NCBI RefSeq assembly: GCF_034931005.1
Contig: NZ_JAYGIN010000022.1
Span: 1 to 64,000, forward strand
Origin: Arcicella sp034931005
GTDB lineage: Bacteria > Bacteroidota > Bacteroidia > Cytophagales > Spirosomataceae
Reading direction: 5' to 3'
Length of the DNA: 64,000 nucleotides
In this document: positions 33,437-43,409 of the stretch, one piece after another
Position numbering within the stretch: the stretch's first letter is position 1
Layout: each line of letters begins with the position of its first letter
The notes under the pieces: model-generated
Database searches by the model: none
What the model was told of the DNA's origin: nothing
What the model saw: the letters and a program-made list of their open reading frames with translations, nothing else
Translations under genes and position numbers: made by a program

Positions 33437-34885
33437 CTATTTTGCAATACCACGAACAACCAAAACTTGACCGCCTTCGTTGTTTGTGATTAAGCCACTT
33501 CCATCAGCATTAGCAAATTTTGCATCCTTCCACGTATGTGGGTGAACGTTAACAATAAAAGTATTTGGTTTGCCAATAATATCAGAAATATCGTACATCG
33601 CACCAAATTCCCATGAACTCAAACGAGCATCATTTGAAGGATTATATTTTGTATTAAATACTGTGTTGGTACGTTGGTGGTTCATTTCTAACATTGGCGT
33701 GTTCGTTTTTGAACTTAAATTATACTGCCAAATACGTCCATCGTGTTTTGTTTCTTTGTAAAATGAATCTCCATCTTCCTGAACATACACAAAATTTTGA
33801 GTCACACATACGTTATCTGGATTCACTAATGAATTTCCAGGATTTTCGCCACCGTCAATTAATACTTCCAAACTACCTTTCAATGGATTGGTTGCGTCCA
33901 TCGTTAAGTGATACAAACGTCCCCACATTGTATAGCCATCAACAGGCGTAACTTTGTCAGCCTGACTAACGCCAGTAGCTACAAAATATACTTCACGTCC
34001 AGCAGCGGCACTTCCTTTACCGTAGTCAACATCTTCAACACGAGCAAATGAAATCGCTTTAACCTCCTTCGTTTTAGCGGCAATTTGAGCACCCGTTAAA
34101 GCTGAAACACCTGCAATTTCCACAAATTCAACATCGTACTTACTACCTTTCTTCATGTCTGTTTCAATGGTATTTTGATTTGTTCTTCTCAAAACATAAT
34201 ATTTACCATTCGTCAAATCGCCAACTTTGTCGGTAACATAAGCAATCAATTGTCCATCTCCGCCGTCTTCACCAATAATAATGATGGTTTTATTTTGGAA
34301 AGCATCTTTAGGAAGTGGCACGGCGTTTTCCATTGAAGCCTTACCTAAAGCAGGTAAAACTCGGTCTTTACGAGACTTGTCATTTACCGAACCATTTGGG
34401 TCGATACCGTGAATCATTGATTCTCCACTTGTTTCGCCTGCTGTTAAAAATAATGGACCAAAACCATGTTCTGCGGGTGTTGCTAAAGTAGCAGAACACA
34501 AACGCATATTTCCACCAGCAGCATCAACAATGTATTCTCCTTTGATTGGCTTGAAGGTTTCATCTAAAAAAACACGAGATACAGAGAAGGCAATTTCGTG
34601 GTTATTGAGCATGATATAACCGCTACCCGATGGATTCTTGAAAATACCAGCACCGTCTGGCTGAGGACCAAAAACAAAGTTTGGCGAACCTTCTAATTTA
34701 TCCTCTGAAGAGATTAAAGGATAGATTTCAAGAGATTCAAAACCTGAAAGAGACTTGATAAGTGACTCATTTACAGATTGTTTCTTTAAAATAATTTTAG
34801 CGTTTTCAGTTACTTCTGTTGAAGCATTATCACTACATGAAGCCAGTGTAGCAACAATAAAAATTGGGAATAACAGTTTTTTCAT
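33437..34885 (-). CDS. PhoX/DUF839-like beta-propeller lipoprotein
   Basis: A 482-residue lipoprotein (MKKLLFPIFIVATLASC). The sequence has the repeating strand pattern of a beta-propeller and phrases of the PhoX/DUF839 family, such as GYIMLNNHEIAF, FLTAGETSGESMIHG, DPLKG-like linkers and NPDNVCVTQNFVYVQEDGDS. PhoX enzymes are calcium- and iron-dependent phosphatases. I cannot confirm all metal ligands by eye, so phosphatase activity is open. It is next to the di-heme peroxidase on the same strand but has its own terminator. Its upstream 283 bp show no clear promoter. Confidence 0.7.
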   Translation of the reverse strand: MKKLLFPIFIVATLASCSDNASTEVTENAKIILKKQSVNESLIKSLSGFESLEIYPLISSEDKLEGSPNFVFGPQPDGAGIFKNPSGSGYIMLNNHEIAFSVSRVFLDETFKPIKGEYIVDAAGGNMRLCSATLATPAEHGFGPLFLTAGETSGESMIHGIDPNGSVNDKSRKDRVLPALGKASMENAVPLPKDAFQNKTIIIIGEDGGDGQLIAYVTDKVGDLTNGKYYVLRRTNQNTIETDMKKGSKYDVEFVEIAGVSALTGAQIAAKTKEVKAISFARVEDVDYGKGSAAAGREVYFVATGVSQADKVTPVDGYTMWGRLYHLTMDATNPLKGSLEVLIDGGENPGNSLVNPDNVCVTQNFVYVQEDGDSFYKETKHDGRIWQYNLSSKTNTPMLEMNHQRTNTVFNTKYNPSNDARLSSWEFGAMYDISDIIGKPNTFIVNVHPHTWKDAKFANADGSGLITNNEGGQVLVVRGIAK

Positions 34886-35168
34886 TGTGAGTTTAAGTAA
34901 ACATTTTAAAACTGTTACAAAACAACTTCACAAATTTTAAGTAACGATTTCCTAAAGTTTATTAAACCTTTAAGGTTTTTGATGAACCTTAACATATAAA
35001 TAATGAAGCAAATTTGAAGTTTATCATGAACCTGTTTATACGGAGTTGCCAAAGTAGAACTAAAGAACTTCCAAGTTTTGGAACAATTTAAACCTATAAT
35101 TTAAACACACGATAAGTACCAACAAATTTTAATATTTTTGTTGTAAATACATAAAATCACTAAAGTAA

Positions 35169-36053
35169 ATGGAGACAAGGGTCAAAGAATTAAAGTTTGA
35201 GCGTTTCATCTGGATTGATATTTGTCAACCTGACCGCAGTAATCTTGATAAAATTGCAAAAGAATTTAACTTAGATTTTTTTCAAATAAAGGATAGTTTA
35301 GAAACAGGTCACTTACCTAAATTTGAAACGCAGGATAATTATAGTTTTCTGATTTTAAGAGCATATACGGCAAATATTGATGAGCGTGTTACCAATGTTA
35401 CAGACCTTTCTAATAAGGTTGCCTTTTTTTATAGCGATAAAAAAGTAATTACTATCCACAGAGCCAATTTTGAGTTTTTAGAAAATATTTCTAAAAATTT
35501 TTCAAGTTCAGAAGAATTCCTACTTTATATCTTGCATAAAATGATGGAGACTTATAATGCTCCTCTCAAGCTTTTGAGTGATAAAAATGATGAGATTGAA
35601 AAAACCATTTTCCTAAAAGATTATTCTGTCATTTCTTTAGAGGATTTATACTTTCAAAAAACGCAAACCCGAATTATAAAAAAACTTTTACAGATAACAC
35701 AAAATGTTGTCAACCAAATTGATGTTGCGGAACAAACCAAAACGGCTTTACAAGATATTAAAGATAAATTGTTGAGCCTGACCTTGAGTTATGAAGAAGT
35801 TTTGGAAAATTCAAATAACCTATTGAACACCTATTTGTCGGTAAATGCACAGAAAAGCAATGATGTGATGAAATTGCTGACCATATTTTCAGCGTTTTTC
35901 TTGCCCTTAACTTTTATTGCGGGAATTTATGGAATGAATTTCGAGAATATGCCTGAATTGAGGTGGCATTTGGGCTATTTTTTTACCATGGGCGTAATGG
36001 TAATCATTGCTGTTATTATATTTTACTGGTTTAAACGCAAAAAAATACTATAA
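35169..36053 (+). CDS. CorA-family divalent cation transporter
   Basis: Pentameric Mg2+/Co2+ channel-type transporter of the CorA family, 294 residues. The N-terminal cytoplasmic domain is followed by a long helix (about 150-235) and two C-terminal membrane helices. The end of the first has YGMNF, the invariant GMN filter motif, followed by ENMPELRWHLGYFF in the periplasmic loop. The last residues are the basic tail WFKRKKIL. CorA proteins transport Mg2+, and some members prefer Co2+, Ni2+ or Zn2+. The next gene begins 1 nt after its stop. TATTTTTG at 35133-35140 could be a -7 element. Confidence 0.9.
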   Translation: METRVKELKFERFIWIDICQPDRSNLDKIAKEFNLDFFQIKDSLETGHLPKFETQDNYSFLILRAYTANIDERVTNVTDLSNKVAFFYSDKKVITIHRANFEFLENISKNFSSSEEFLLYILHKMMETYNAPLKLLSDKNDEIEKTIFLKDYSVISLEDLYFQKTQTRIIKKLLQITQNVVNQIDVAEQTKTALQDIKDKLLSLTLSYEEVLENSNNLLNTYLSVNAQKSNDVMKLLTIFSAFFLPLTFIAGIYGMNFENMPELRWHLGYFFTMGVMVIIAVIIFYWFKRKKIL

Positions 36054-36054
36054 A

Positions 36055-36741
36055 ATGAGACTAAAAAAATGGGTCATTATGTCAAAATTTGCGGTTATTA
36101 TGTCGAGTTGTGCAACATTACAAAATAACGCTAAATATGATTTGGTAGAAGGTGTTTATCGACTTAAAGTTGATAACAAAAAGTTTAATTGTTACGTTGA
36201 AAATAATGCCGATAGCATAAAAATTACCAATCTTGCCTCGAAAATATCAACAAATTTACCTGAGCAGATTCGTATTTTCTCCCCAATAAAACAACGATTT
36301 ATCAAATCATCTCTTGATATTGACATTTTGACAACCTTACTCAAAATTCGTCCACAAGTAAAACAGATTATTCCTGCTCAACTTAATACTGCCTTCAACG
36401 GCAATCTTTATATTGGTCACAGAACGGACGTTTATCAAATCAGTTATCAGCAAAATCCATTGAATAATTATAAAAGAAAAGTCAATCACTTTGGATTTAG
36501 TGGGGGAGTCTTTGTAGGGCTTGGCAATACAGTAATGACACCCACTACCACCAATAATTCCATTAGTACGGAATATGATGGTATCATTTTGCAAAAAGGA
36601 CTTGCAGGGATTATTGCAGTAAATAAATTGACGATTGGACTAAGTATTGGTTTTGATAATCTTTTGGATACAAATCAGGATTTGTGGATTTATCAAAATA
36701 AGCCTTGGTTTGGGCTGATGCTTGGTCTTAATTTGAATTGA
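36055..36741 (+). CDS. Hypothetical lipoprotein after corA
   Basis: Not recognised. The start at 36055 gives MRLKKWVIMSKFAVIMSSCATLQNN, a lipoprotein-like signal with a cysteine at about residue 19. A longer in-frame start at 36007 would lie inside the CorA gene. The 228-residue body has strand-rich segments and a GGVFVGLGNTVM... stretch and ends WFGLMLGLNLN, reminiscent of a small beta-barrel or membrane-anchored sheet. The one-base gap from corA suggests co-translation. No function can be proposed beyond an envelope location. Confidence 0.65.
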   Translation: MRLKKWVIMSKFAVIMSSCATLQNNAKYDLVEGVYRLKVDNKKFNCYVENNADSIKITNLASKISTNLPEQIRIFSPIKQRFIKSSLDIDILTTLLKIRPQVKQIIPAQLNTAFNGNLYIGHRTDVYQISYQQNPLNNYKRKVNHFGFSGGVFVGLGNTVMTPTTTNNSISTEYDGIILQKGLAGIIAVNKLTIGLSIGFDNLLDTNQDLWIYQNKPWFGLMLGLNLN

Positions 36742-36791
36742 TGATGGAATGATTGTGGAATTGGTAGTGTGCTTATTATCAATTTGTTATA

Positions 36792-37021
36792 CTGTTTGAT
36801 GAGTTTGATTAAATACTGATTTTTTAAATATTTGATGTGTTTTGAGTTTCAACGGAAGTTGTCGTTTTGAACGACGACTTCCGTAAAACACGTATTAAAT
36901 CTTTAAAATTAGACCACAGATGAATCAGATTTTTACTGATTTTTGTGAATTTATCCGTTAAATCAGTAAAATGTGTGGTCTAATATTAGCTGTAACAAAT
37001 AGTTCCGAAACTTATTAAACA
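36792..37021. repeat. Family A element with family C inserted
   Basis: CTGTTTGATGAGTT (36792) to AACTTATTAAACA (about 37021) is a decayed family A frame. Inside lie a hairpin ACGGAAGT...ACTTCCGT (36852-36884) and a family C body: TTAGACCACAGATG...GTGTGGTCTAAT and TAACAAATAGTTCCG. These repeats fill most of the 331-bp gap, with no ORF. Confidence 0.65.
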
Positions 37022-37072
37022 ATGTATTAAAAAAGTTCAATCTATAAAATGATACGTCTTTAATTGAAATTA

Positions 37073-38389
37073 TTAACTGACATTTTTAGATTTTAAGTTA
37101 CTTACGCATAAACCTGTAATCAATAATGGAATTGAAAAAAGGCTAAATAAAGTAGCCGTACTAATGCCTGAGTCGGATAAAATACCAAATAATGTTGGAC
37201 CTAATATTGCTCCAAAACGTCCAACACCCACCGAAAACCCAACACCTGTGGTTCTGATTTCGGTATCATAAACTCTTGACATGGTTGGGTACATTCCGTT
37301 GAAACCGCCTTGAACAAAAATTCCAATAAAGAAAATTAATACAAAAATTAGGGATGTCGTTAAGGTGATATTACCGTAAATTAACATAATGGTAAAGGCA
37401 CAAAGCATGAACCCTAATACGGTTTTCTTTAAGCCAAATTTGCCTGCTACTAATCCCAAAACTGCCGTTCCGATGGCAGCCCCTGCATTTAAAGCAACAC
37501 CTACATAAGTTGCCATTTCAAAAGGTAAGCCAGCATCTTTGGCGATATTTGGTACCCAGCTCATTAAAGTATAAAGTGTTAAAAACCCAAAGAAAACAGC
37601 TCCCCAAAGTTTTAAAGTAGAGTTGAAATAGGTTGGCGAAAATAAAGCAGAAATGGGCTTACTGGTGGCTTCGTAAGGTTTTTGTGGTAGTTCAGCAATA
37701 CTTTCGTGTCCCATTTTATCCAATAAGATATTAATATTTTCTTGGGCATTTGCAGGTTGTTTCTTACACAAAAATTCTAATGAATCTGTCATGTAAATTA
37801 GTACGCCAATAAGCATTAAAAATGAAATACAACCTGCAAAAAGAAAGGCAAAACGCCAACCAAATTCTGGAATGGCATAAGCACAGAAAAAACCCGTAAA
37901 AATTGCTCCAACAGGCCAGCCAGCTTGTACCAAACCTACATTAAAATCTCGATTTTTATTATTTGAAAACTCCGAAGCCGTCGCTGCCATAGTTGGTAAA
38001 ATACCGCCAATTCCCAAACCTGTAATTAATCTTAATATCAGAAATTGAGAATAACTATTGCATAAATACACCAAGAGCATTCCAGTGGTTATCAAACAAA
38101 GTGCCATGATGAATACTTTTCTGCGTCCCAATTTATCACCTAAAGGAGCCAAAAAGAAAGCTCCGAGCGTCATTCCGACCAATCCTGCACTAAAAGTATA
38201 GCCTAACTCGGTTTTTGAAAGTGTCCATTCTTTTGAAATATCAGAACCTGAAAATGATACAACCAAAACATCTATGCCATCATTCATATTAAGAATGAAG
38301 CAAATAGCCACAATAATTATTTGAAAGGTACTCATTGGACTATTGTCAATGAGATTTTTAAATTTTGTTTGTAAGTTTTCGTAAGTCAT
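37073..38389 (-). CDS. MFS transporter, aromatic acid:H+ symporter type
   Basis: A 438-residue major-facilitator protein with twelve predicted helices. GDKLGRRKVF between helices 2 and 3 is the MFS signature, and the early sequence FILNMNDGIDVLVVSF contains the helix-1 aspartate motif (DGxD) typical of the aromatic-acid family (BenK, PcaK and relatives). The likely cargo is therefore an aromatic or hydroaromatic acid. Near it are a zinc dehydrogenase and a 3-dehydroshikimate dehydratase, so quinate, shikimate or protocatechuate is the best guess. The downstream side (37021-37072) is short and repeat-rich. Confidence 0.85.
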   Translation of the reverse strand: MTYENLQTKFKNLIDNSPMSTFQIIIVAICFILNMNDGIDVLVVSFSGSDISKEWTLSKTELGYTFSAGLVGMTLGAFFLAPLGDKLGRRKVFIMALCLITTGMLLVYLCNSYSQFLILRLITGLGIGGILPTMAATASEFSNNKNRDFNVGLVQAGWPVGAIFTGFFCAYAIPEFGWRFAFLFAGCISFLMLIGVLIYMTDSLEFLCKKQPANAQENINILLDKMGHESIAELPQKPYEATSKPISALFSPTYFNSTLKLWGAVFFGFLTLYTLMSWVPNIAKDAGLPFEMATYVGVALNAGAAIGTAVLGLVAGKFGLKKTVLGFMLCAFTIMLIYGNITLTTSLIFVLIFFIGIFVQGGFNGMYPTMSRVYDTEIRTTGVGFSVGVGRFGAILGPTLFGILSDSGISTATLFSLFSIPLLITGLCVSNLKSKNVS

Positions 38390-38590
38390 ATTTTTGATGT
38401 CGGTTCGTTTATCTGTTTTTGGTAGTGGTTAGGTTTTAGTTGTTGAAACTCAAAACACAATTTCTTTTTTTAATTAGTATAATTGAAAATGTTGAAAGCC
38501 TATTAACTCAAAATTTCGGATGATAATTCTACCACCCGAAATGTTATAAATATAGCAAGTTGTACACGTGAATGAGCAATGAAAAATAAA

Positions 38591-38677
38591 CACCTAATGT
38601 GATTGGTTTAAAGAATGCGAATCCAAACCAATCAACCGATGGATTAAGTCGGTGATGTTATTACATCGCATTAGGGT
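38591..38677. other. Cruciform-like structured gap
   Basis: Outer arms CCTAATGTGAT and ATCGCATTAGG pair with one mismatch, and an inner perfect pair is GATTGGTTT (38601-38609) with AAACCAATC (38625-38633). A third small stem CCGATGGATTAAGTCGG lies between. It is just beyond the stop of the Oar-like receptor and may end its transcript or be a processing site. Confidence 0.5.
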
Positions 38678-38700
38678 TTCATTTTCTACTTAACAGATTT

Positions 38701-41700
38701 TTAGAAATCAACTTTCAAACCTAATTGGATACTGTATGGAGAACCCCCACGAATGTATCCACCTTGAGTTGGGTCAACTGTATATTTTGAAGCAGCAGAG
38801 TTCCAATTGAATAAATTGATAAAGCGTCCTGCTGAAAAATCATCACCTGATGAATTGATATTTTGGTAATATCCAGATGTATAACTAAACATATTCAAAA
38901 GGTTGAACATATCTGCTCTTACAGTTACACCATATTTACCAATCATTACCTTTTTTGACAAACTTGCACTTGTTTGGTACATCCAAGGATAAACTCCTTG
39001 ATAAACTCCTGAAATTTGACCTTGACTTTGCATAATTACATCTCTAACTTCTTGTGCTACGTTAGCCAATGGAGTCATATATTCTTGTGTTAATGTCGGA
39101 ATATACGCTAAGTCTCTATCATTGGCATTGTTAGGGTTTCCAGTTGTTACGATGTTAAATCTTTTTTGTTGAGCTGCCGTAAAGTTTAATCCTAAACTAA
39201 ATCCTTTTACTTGAGGAGAAGCCACGATTAATACAATTTTGTCGCCCACACCATTTTGGTATGAATTATTGAAAGAACCTTTAAATCTATCATAATAATT
39301 TGCTCCAACAAACTCAGCATCGTCAAATGTACCACCTGAAGAATACGTTGTTACGCCTGAACCTCTTGCAGTTGTATAAGTAAAGTTGATTAAACCATCT
39401 TTACCCAACTTAGCCGAAAGGTCTAATTGAAGAGCGGCATAACTTGAATTCCAGTCAGCATTGGTATGAACAATTACGTCAGCAAAGTTAGTATTTGCCA
39501 CACCCATTACTTCTCTACCATCCACAGGGTTTGTTCCTGTTACTTTTCTGTTAGCATTTACCCAATAAGTATCATTAAATCCGACGTTATAAAAACCTGT
39601 AACAGTTGCTTTAAAACGGTCTCCGAAGAAATGCGTATAGCTTGAGTTAAATCTTAAAGTGCTTGGCATTTTGAAATTCGGGTCAAGCATAATGATGTTC
39701 GCAGCATTGCTTGGTACTTTTTCACCAGTAGGGTTGATTCTTGCTGATAACCAAGTTTTTGGGTCAGCAAAATTACCAGAACCAACATTTGCCATAATAT
39801 CAGCATTGTTTGTATAGTCAACACGTTTGGTTGATACTCCATCATTATAGAATGTTTGAGTGATTGCTTGCGTTGAAATAGGCGAAGCAAATAAACCACC
39901 ACCAATTTTGAAGATGTTTGTTTTGTCTCCTGTAATATCCCAAGTAAGGTTGAATCTTGGTTGAATCACACTGGTGTTTAATCCCGACGTATTGTCTAAG
40001 CGACTTCCATGCCATAATAAACTTGAGTTTAATAAAGCTGTATTTTGAGTAGGAACATTTCCAAATTGCTTCCACATATCCCAACGTAAACCTGCCTCAA
40101 TTTTTACATTATCACCTACATTGAAAGCTGCTTCTGCATAAGCTCCAAGTTCTGCTAAGTTCCAAGTTTGTAATGCCTTCAAATCGAGCGTATTAGATAC
40201 TAACTGACGATAAAAAGAAGGTTTGTTATTATTCAAATCGGCAATATTATTATATACTACTACTGGTGCTGTCCAGTGAGCTAAACGTTCTTGTTGGAAA
40301 TAAATCTGATTGTTTGTTCCAAAAGTCCAAGTTACGCCATTGTTTGCATTGTAAGTAACATCATCAATCAATTGAATACTGCTGGTACGCATCATTTCAG
40401 GAATCCAAGTCAATTGTCCAAAAGCAATTGTTCCGCCTGTCAAACCATTTGCTCCAGGAATCCCCACATAAACACGTGGTTCTTGAACGGCATCTTTCGG
40501 GTTATTGGCACGGTCTGAAGTAATATATTGAACAATTAATTTATTCAGCACATTGTTACTAATGGTGGTACGTAAATCTGCTGTTACTCTATGTTCTAAA
40601 TTTAAGAAAGGATAATTTCCAGAATTTGTACCCCAAACTCTCGTAGAAGGTAAAATTGGTGTATTCAAACTCAAAGCATTACCCGAATTTCCTTCATTTG
40701 TAAGGTCATAACGTAAATAATTATAGCGAATTGCAAATGTATTTTTACTGTTAATGTTCCAGTCTAATCTACCAAACATATTGGTTGTAGTAGCATCTTT
40801 TACCAAGTTTCCTACGCCATCACCCACATCATATCCTTTTGCTTTGGCAGCAGAGATAACTGCTTGAGCATCAGATTCGTTATAGCCATAAAAAGTATTT
40901 GCTTCTGTGGTACCACCAGCAAAGGTACTATTGCCATAATCTAAAAATAATTGAGTACGTGGGTCAGTCAAAGGAGATGTTTTATATTGGTCAAAAACAC
41001 CAAAGAAAAATAACTTATCCTTAATGATTGGGCCGCTCAAAGTAAATCCGTATTGTCCTTGCGTTGGTACAGAAGAAAGTGGAGCTCCAACAGCATTTTT
41101 ACTTTGTGATAAAGAACCACCACCCGCATAATACCAAGCTGCACCATGAAGTGTATTGGTACCAGATTTAGTAACTGCCTTTACAACACCACCACTATTT
41201 CTACCATTTTTTACACTATAATCATTCGTTTCTACTTCAAATTCACGAATTGCCTCTTGTGAAATAGTAAACGCTGCTCCATCTAAAGTTGCTCCAAACA
41301 TCATACGACGAGTGTTTGCACCATCAACCGTAAAACCGCCTGTACCACCTTTTCCACCTGCCAATACAAAACCACCTAAGTTACGTTGTCCAACTTCAGG
41401 AGTATTAGATTGTCCTGAAAGAAATGCCAATTGTTCGAAGTTACGAGTTGGCGTAGGAATTACCGAAATCGTTTTGCCAGTAATAGCCAAAGCACTTCCC
41501 AATCTGTCCGTTCTTGACTTCATGCTATTAGCCACCACCACTACTTCTTCTAATTGTTTTCCTTCTTTCAATTTAAAGTCGAGCGTAATATGGTCACTCA
41601 AGTTGAGCATAATGCCTTCTTGTTGTTGTCCTTGGTAGCCAATAAACGACACCGTGATTTTATAAGGCCCTCCCAAAGGAAGTTCTCTAAAGTCATACAA

Positions 41701-41895
41701 ACCGTTTTCTTTAGCTGATGCTCCAGTCTTAAAGCCAGTTGAAGTATTAACCAAGAGTACAGTAGCTCCAGGCAAAGCCCCATCTGTACCAGTAATCTTT
41801 CCAGAGATACTGGCATTTGTTCCTTGTCCGAAGATATTGTTAGTCACTAACAATATCAATGTAAGAAACCATAATTGAGTAGTAATTCTTTTCAT
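38701..41895 (-). CDS. Oar-like TonB-dependent receptor
   Basis: A 1064-residue outer-membrane protein of the Oar/TonB group. Signal peptide (to about ITTQ...FGQ, residue 24), an N-terminal carboxypeptidase-like regulatory domain (ASISGKITGTDGALPGATVLLVNTSTGF), plug region with AVTKSGTNTLHGAAWYYAGGG, and a barrel ending SIQLGLKVDF. Oar-like receptors differ from SusC in lacking a SusD partner. It is on the same strand as the MFS gene and divergent from the dehydrogenase gene, so all may respond to one substrate, such as a quinate-type compound or its polymer. This is inference from neighbours. Confidence 0.9.
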   Translation of the reverse strand: MKRITTQLWFLTLILLVTNNIFGQGTNASISGKITGTDGALPGATVLLVNTSTGFKTGASAKENGLYDFRELPLGGPYKITVSFIGYQGQQQEGIMLNLSDHITLDFKLKEGKQLEEVVVVANSMKSRTDRLGSALAITGKTISVIPTPTRNFEQLAFLSGQSNTPEVGQRNLGGFVLAGGKGGTGGFTVDGANTRRMMFGATLDGAAFTISQEAIREFEVETNDYSVKNGRNSGGVVKAVTKSGTNTLHGAAWYYAGGGSLSQSKNAVGAPLSSVPTQGQYGFTLSGPIIKDKLFFFGVFDQYKTSPLTDPRTQLFLDYGNSTFAGGTTEANTFYGYNESDAQAVISAAKAKGYDVGDGVGNLVKDATTTNMFGRLDWNINSKNTFAIRYNYLRYDLTNEGNSGNALSLNTPILPSTRVWGTNSGNYPFLNLEHRVTADLRTTISNNVLNKLIVQYITSDRANNPKDAVQEPRVYVGIPGANGLTGGTIAFGQLTWIPEMMRTSSIQLIDDVTYNANNGVTWTFGTNNQIYFQQERLAHWTAPVVVYNNIADLNNNKPSFYRQLVSNTLDLKALQTWNLAELGAYAEAAFNVGDNVKIEAGLRWDMWKQFGNVPTQNTALLNSSLLWHGSRLDNTSGLNTSVIQPRFNLTWDITGDKTNIFKIGGGLFASPISTQAITQTFYNDGVSTKRVDYTNNADIMANVGSGNFADPKTWLSARINPTGEKVPSNAANIIMLDPNFKMPSTLRFNSSYTHFFGDRFKATVTGFYNVGFNDTYWVNANRKVTGTNPVDGREVMGVANTNFADVIVHTNADWNSSYAALQLDLSAKLGKDGLINFTYTTARGSGVTTYSSGGTFDDAEFVGANYYDRFKGSFNNSYQNGVGDKIVLIVASPQVKGFSLGLNFTAAQQKRFNIVTTGNPNNANDRDLAYIPTLTQEYMTPLANVAQEVRDVIMQSQGQISGVYQGVYPWMYQTSASLSKKVMIGKYGVTVRADMFNLLNMFSYTSGYYQNINSSGDDFSAGRFINLFNWNSAASKYTVDPTQGGYIRGGSPYSIQLGLKVDF

Positions 41896-42068
41896 TCTTG
41901 ACAGATTAAAATATTAGAAATGGTTATTTGTTTAAAAAGGAAATAATAAAAATCAAGTGGTTAAGTATATAGTTTGTAAAGTCTGTGTTTGAAATGAAGT
42001 AATCTTTGAAATAATTTTTTTGAGAGGTTTCTTTATATCGTACAATTTTTTATTCTTTTTTTTCAATA

Positions 42069-42097
42069 CAAATTTAATATCGTTAAATACTAACAAA
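42069..42097 (-). promoter_or_regulatory. Candidate promoter of the Oar-like receptor
   Basis: On the minus strand TTTG (42094-42097) is followed after 17 bp by TAAATTTG (42069-42076), a fit to the TTTG...TAnnTTTG promoter of Bacteroidota. The leader would be about 165 nt. The rest of the 500-bp gap 41896-42395 shows no gene that I trust. Confidence 0.45.
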
Positions 42098-42395
42098 AAT
42101 CATAATGGATTGATTGTACCATATTTTTTACCAAAAGTGCCAACCTTGTTCTCAAATCGCAATGAGTAAAAATACACGGTCTATTTTTGACCTTTTTTAC
42201 ACCACAAAAAAAAGACAAATTTTTCTAATTATTAAAGAGAAAATAGCCATTAATAAGACTATTTCAAGTAAAAATAGGATGGTATTTTTATGCATTAGTA
42301 TGGTACTTTTGTTCCATTTGTGCCGATATGATAGATATAGTATTCATATTTGCGATTGAATAAAAATCATAAAAAACACTAAAATCAATAAAACT

Positions 42396-43409
42396 ATGTT
42401 GGGAGCTTTTTTAGAGAAACCAAATGAAATTCTGATAAAAGAAGTACAATTACCTGAGCCAAAATTTGGGGAAATCAGAATAAAACTGTCTAAAATAGGT
42501 ATTTGTGGCTCTGATGTACATCTTTTTTTAGGACATAGATTATTGGACAAACCAACCATTATTGGGCATGAAGGCTTAGGATATATTGATAAAATAGGCG
42601 AAGGCGTTGAAGGAAGAGAAATCGGGGAGAGAGTCGTAATTGAACCTAATTTCCCATGTATGAAATGTAAATATTGTTTGTCAGGGCATGGTAATATATG
42701 TACAAACAAGCGTATTTTGGGCGTAAATGAAGCAGGTTGTTTTGCAGAGTACATCTCTATTCCTGCCAATTTTGCATGGAAAGTACCAACAAGTATTTCT
42801 GACGAAGACGCTGTAACCATTGAACCAATGGCGGTATCATATCATTCGTTAATGAAGTCAAAAGCTAAACCTGGTGATTGTATTGCGGTGATTGGTTTGG
42901 GAGCAATTGGTCTTTTACTGGCACACCTTGCCGTTCGTTTGGGATATAAGGTTTTGGCGACAGAAATAAATCCAGAAAAGATGAAGTTAGCAACCGATAT
43001 GGGAGTGATTCCTGTTGTTGCCGAAGGAAATATTGATGAACAAAGTGATATTCTTAAAGACATTTGGCTCGAAGAAGAGGTCGTTGCCATTTTTGAGTGT
43101 GCAGGGTCAAATTTTACTGCTTCTTTAGTAACTGCTGCCGCACCAAGAGGTTCAGAAATTATATTGGTAGGACTTTCAGAAAAAAATGCTACATTCCGAC
43201 CACTCAAAATTGCCCGAGAAGGAATCAGTATTTTACCTTCCATAATTTATGACCATCCATTTGATTTTAAGCGTGTTATCCAATTAATTTCTTCAAAAGT
43301 CATTGAACCAAACTTTATTATTTCAAGTTGTACAAATTTGCAAAATTTACAGTCCGCTTTGGAATTGGCAGCCAAAGGAGACGAAAGTAAAATTATTGTA
43401 GAAATATGA
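42396..43409 (+). CDS. Zinc-dependent medium-chain dehydrogenase
   Basis: A 337-residue alcohol or polyol dehydrogenase of the MDR family. Catalytic zinc ligands sit in GICGSDVH and GHEGLG, the structural zinc is bound by four cysteines in CMKCKYCLSGHGNIC, and the Rossmann motif is GLGAIGLLLAHL. The gene overlaps the dehydratase gene by 4 bp (ATGA), so both are translated together. The dehydratase acts on 3-dehydroshikimate, so this enzyme may oxidise quinate or shikimate. Most known quinate dehydrogenases are of other families (PQQ or SDR-like/AroE-type), so the substrate remains a guess. Confidence 0.85.
   Translation: MLGAFLEKPNEILIKEVQLPEPKFGEIRIKLSKIGICGSDVHLFLGHRLLDKPTIIGHEGLGYIDKIGEGVEGREIGERVVIEPNFPCMKCKYCLSGHGNICTNKRILGVNEAGCFAEYISIPANFAWKVPTSISDEDAVTIEPMAVSYHSLMKSKAKPGDCIAVIGLGAIGLLLAHLAVRLGYKVLATEINPEKMKLATDMGVIPVVAEGNIDEQSDILKDIWLEEEVVAIFECAGSNFTASLVTAAAPRGSEIILVGLSEKNATFRPLKIAREGISILPSIIYDHPFDFKRVIQLISSKVIEPNFIISSCTNLQNLQSALELAAKGDESKIIVEI

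Noticed and set aside
33694..33951. 85-residue ORF antisense to the PhoX-like gene
   Set aside because: Fully inside a well-supported gene on the other strand. Shadow frame.
42114..42359. 81-residue plus-strand ORF upstream of the dehydrogenase
   Set aside because: No homology-like features, strong AT bias, overlaps the presumed promoter and leader of the divergent receptor gene.
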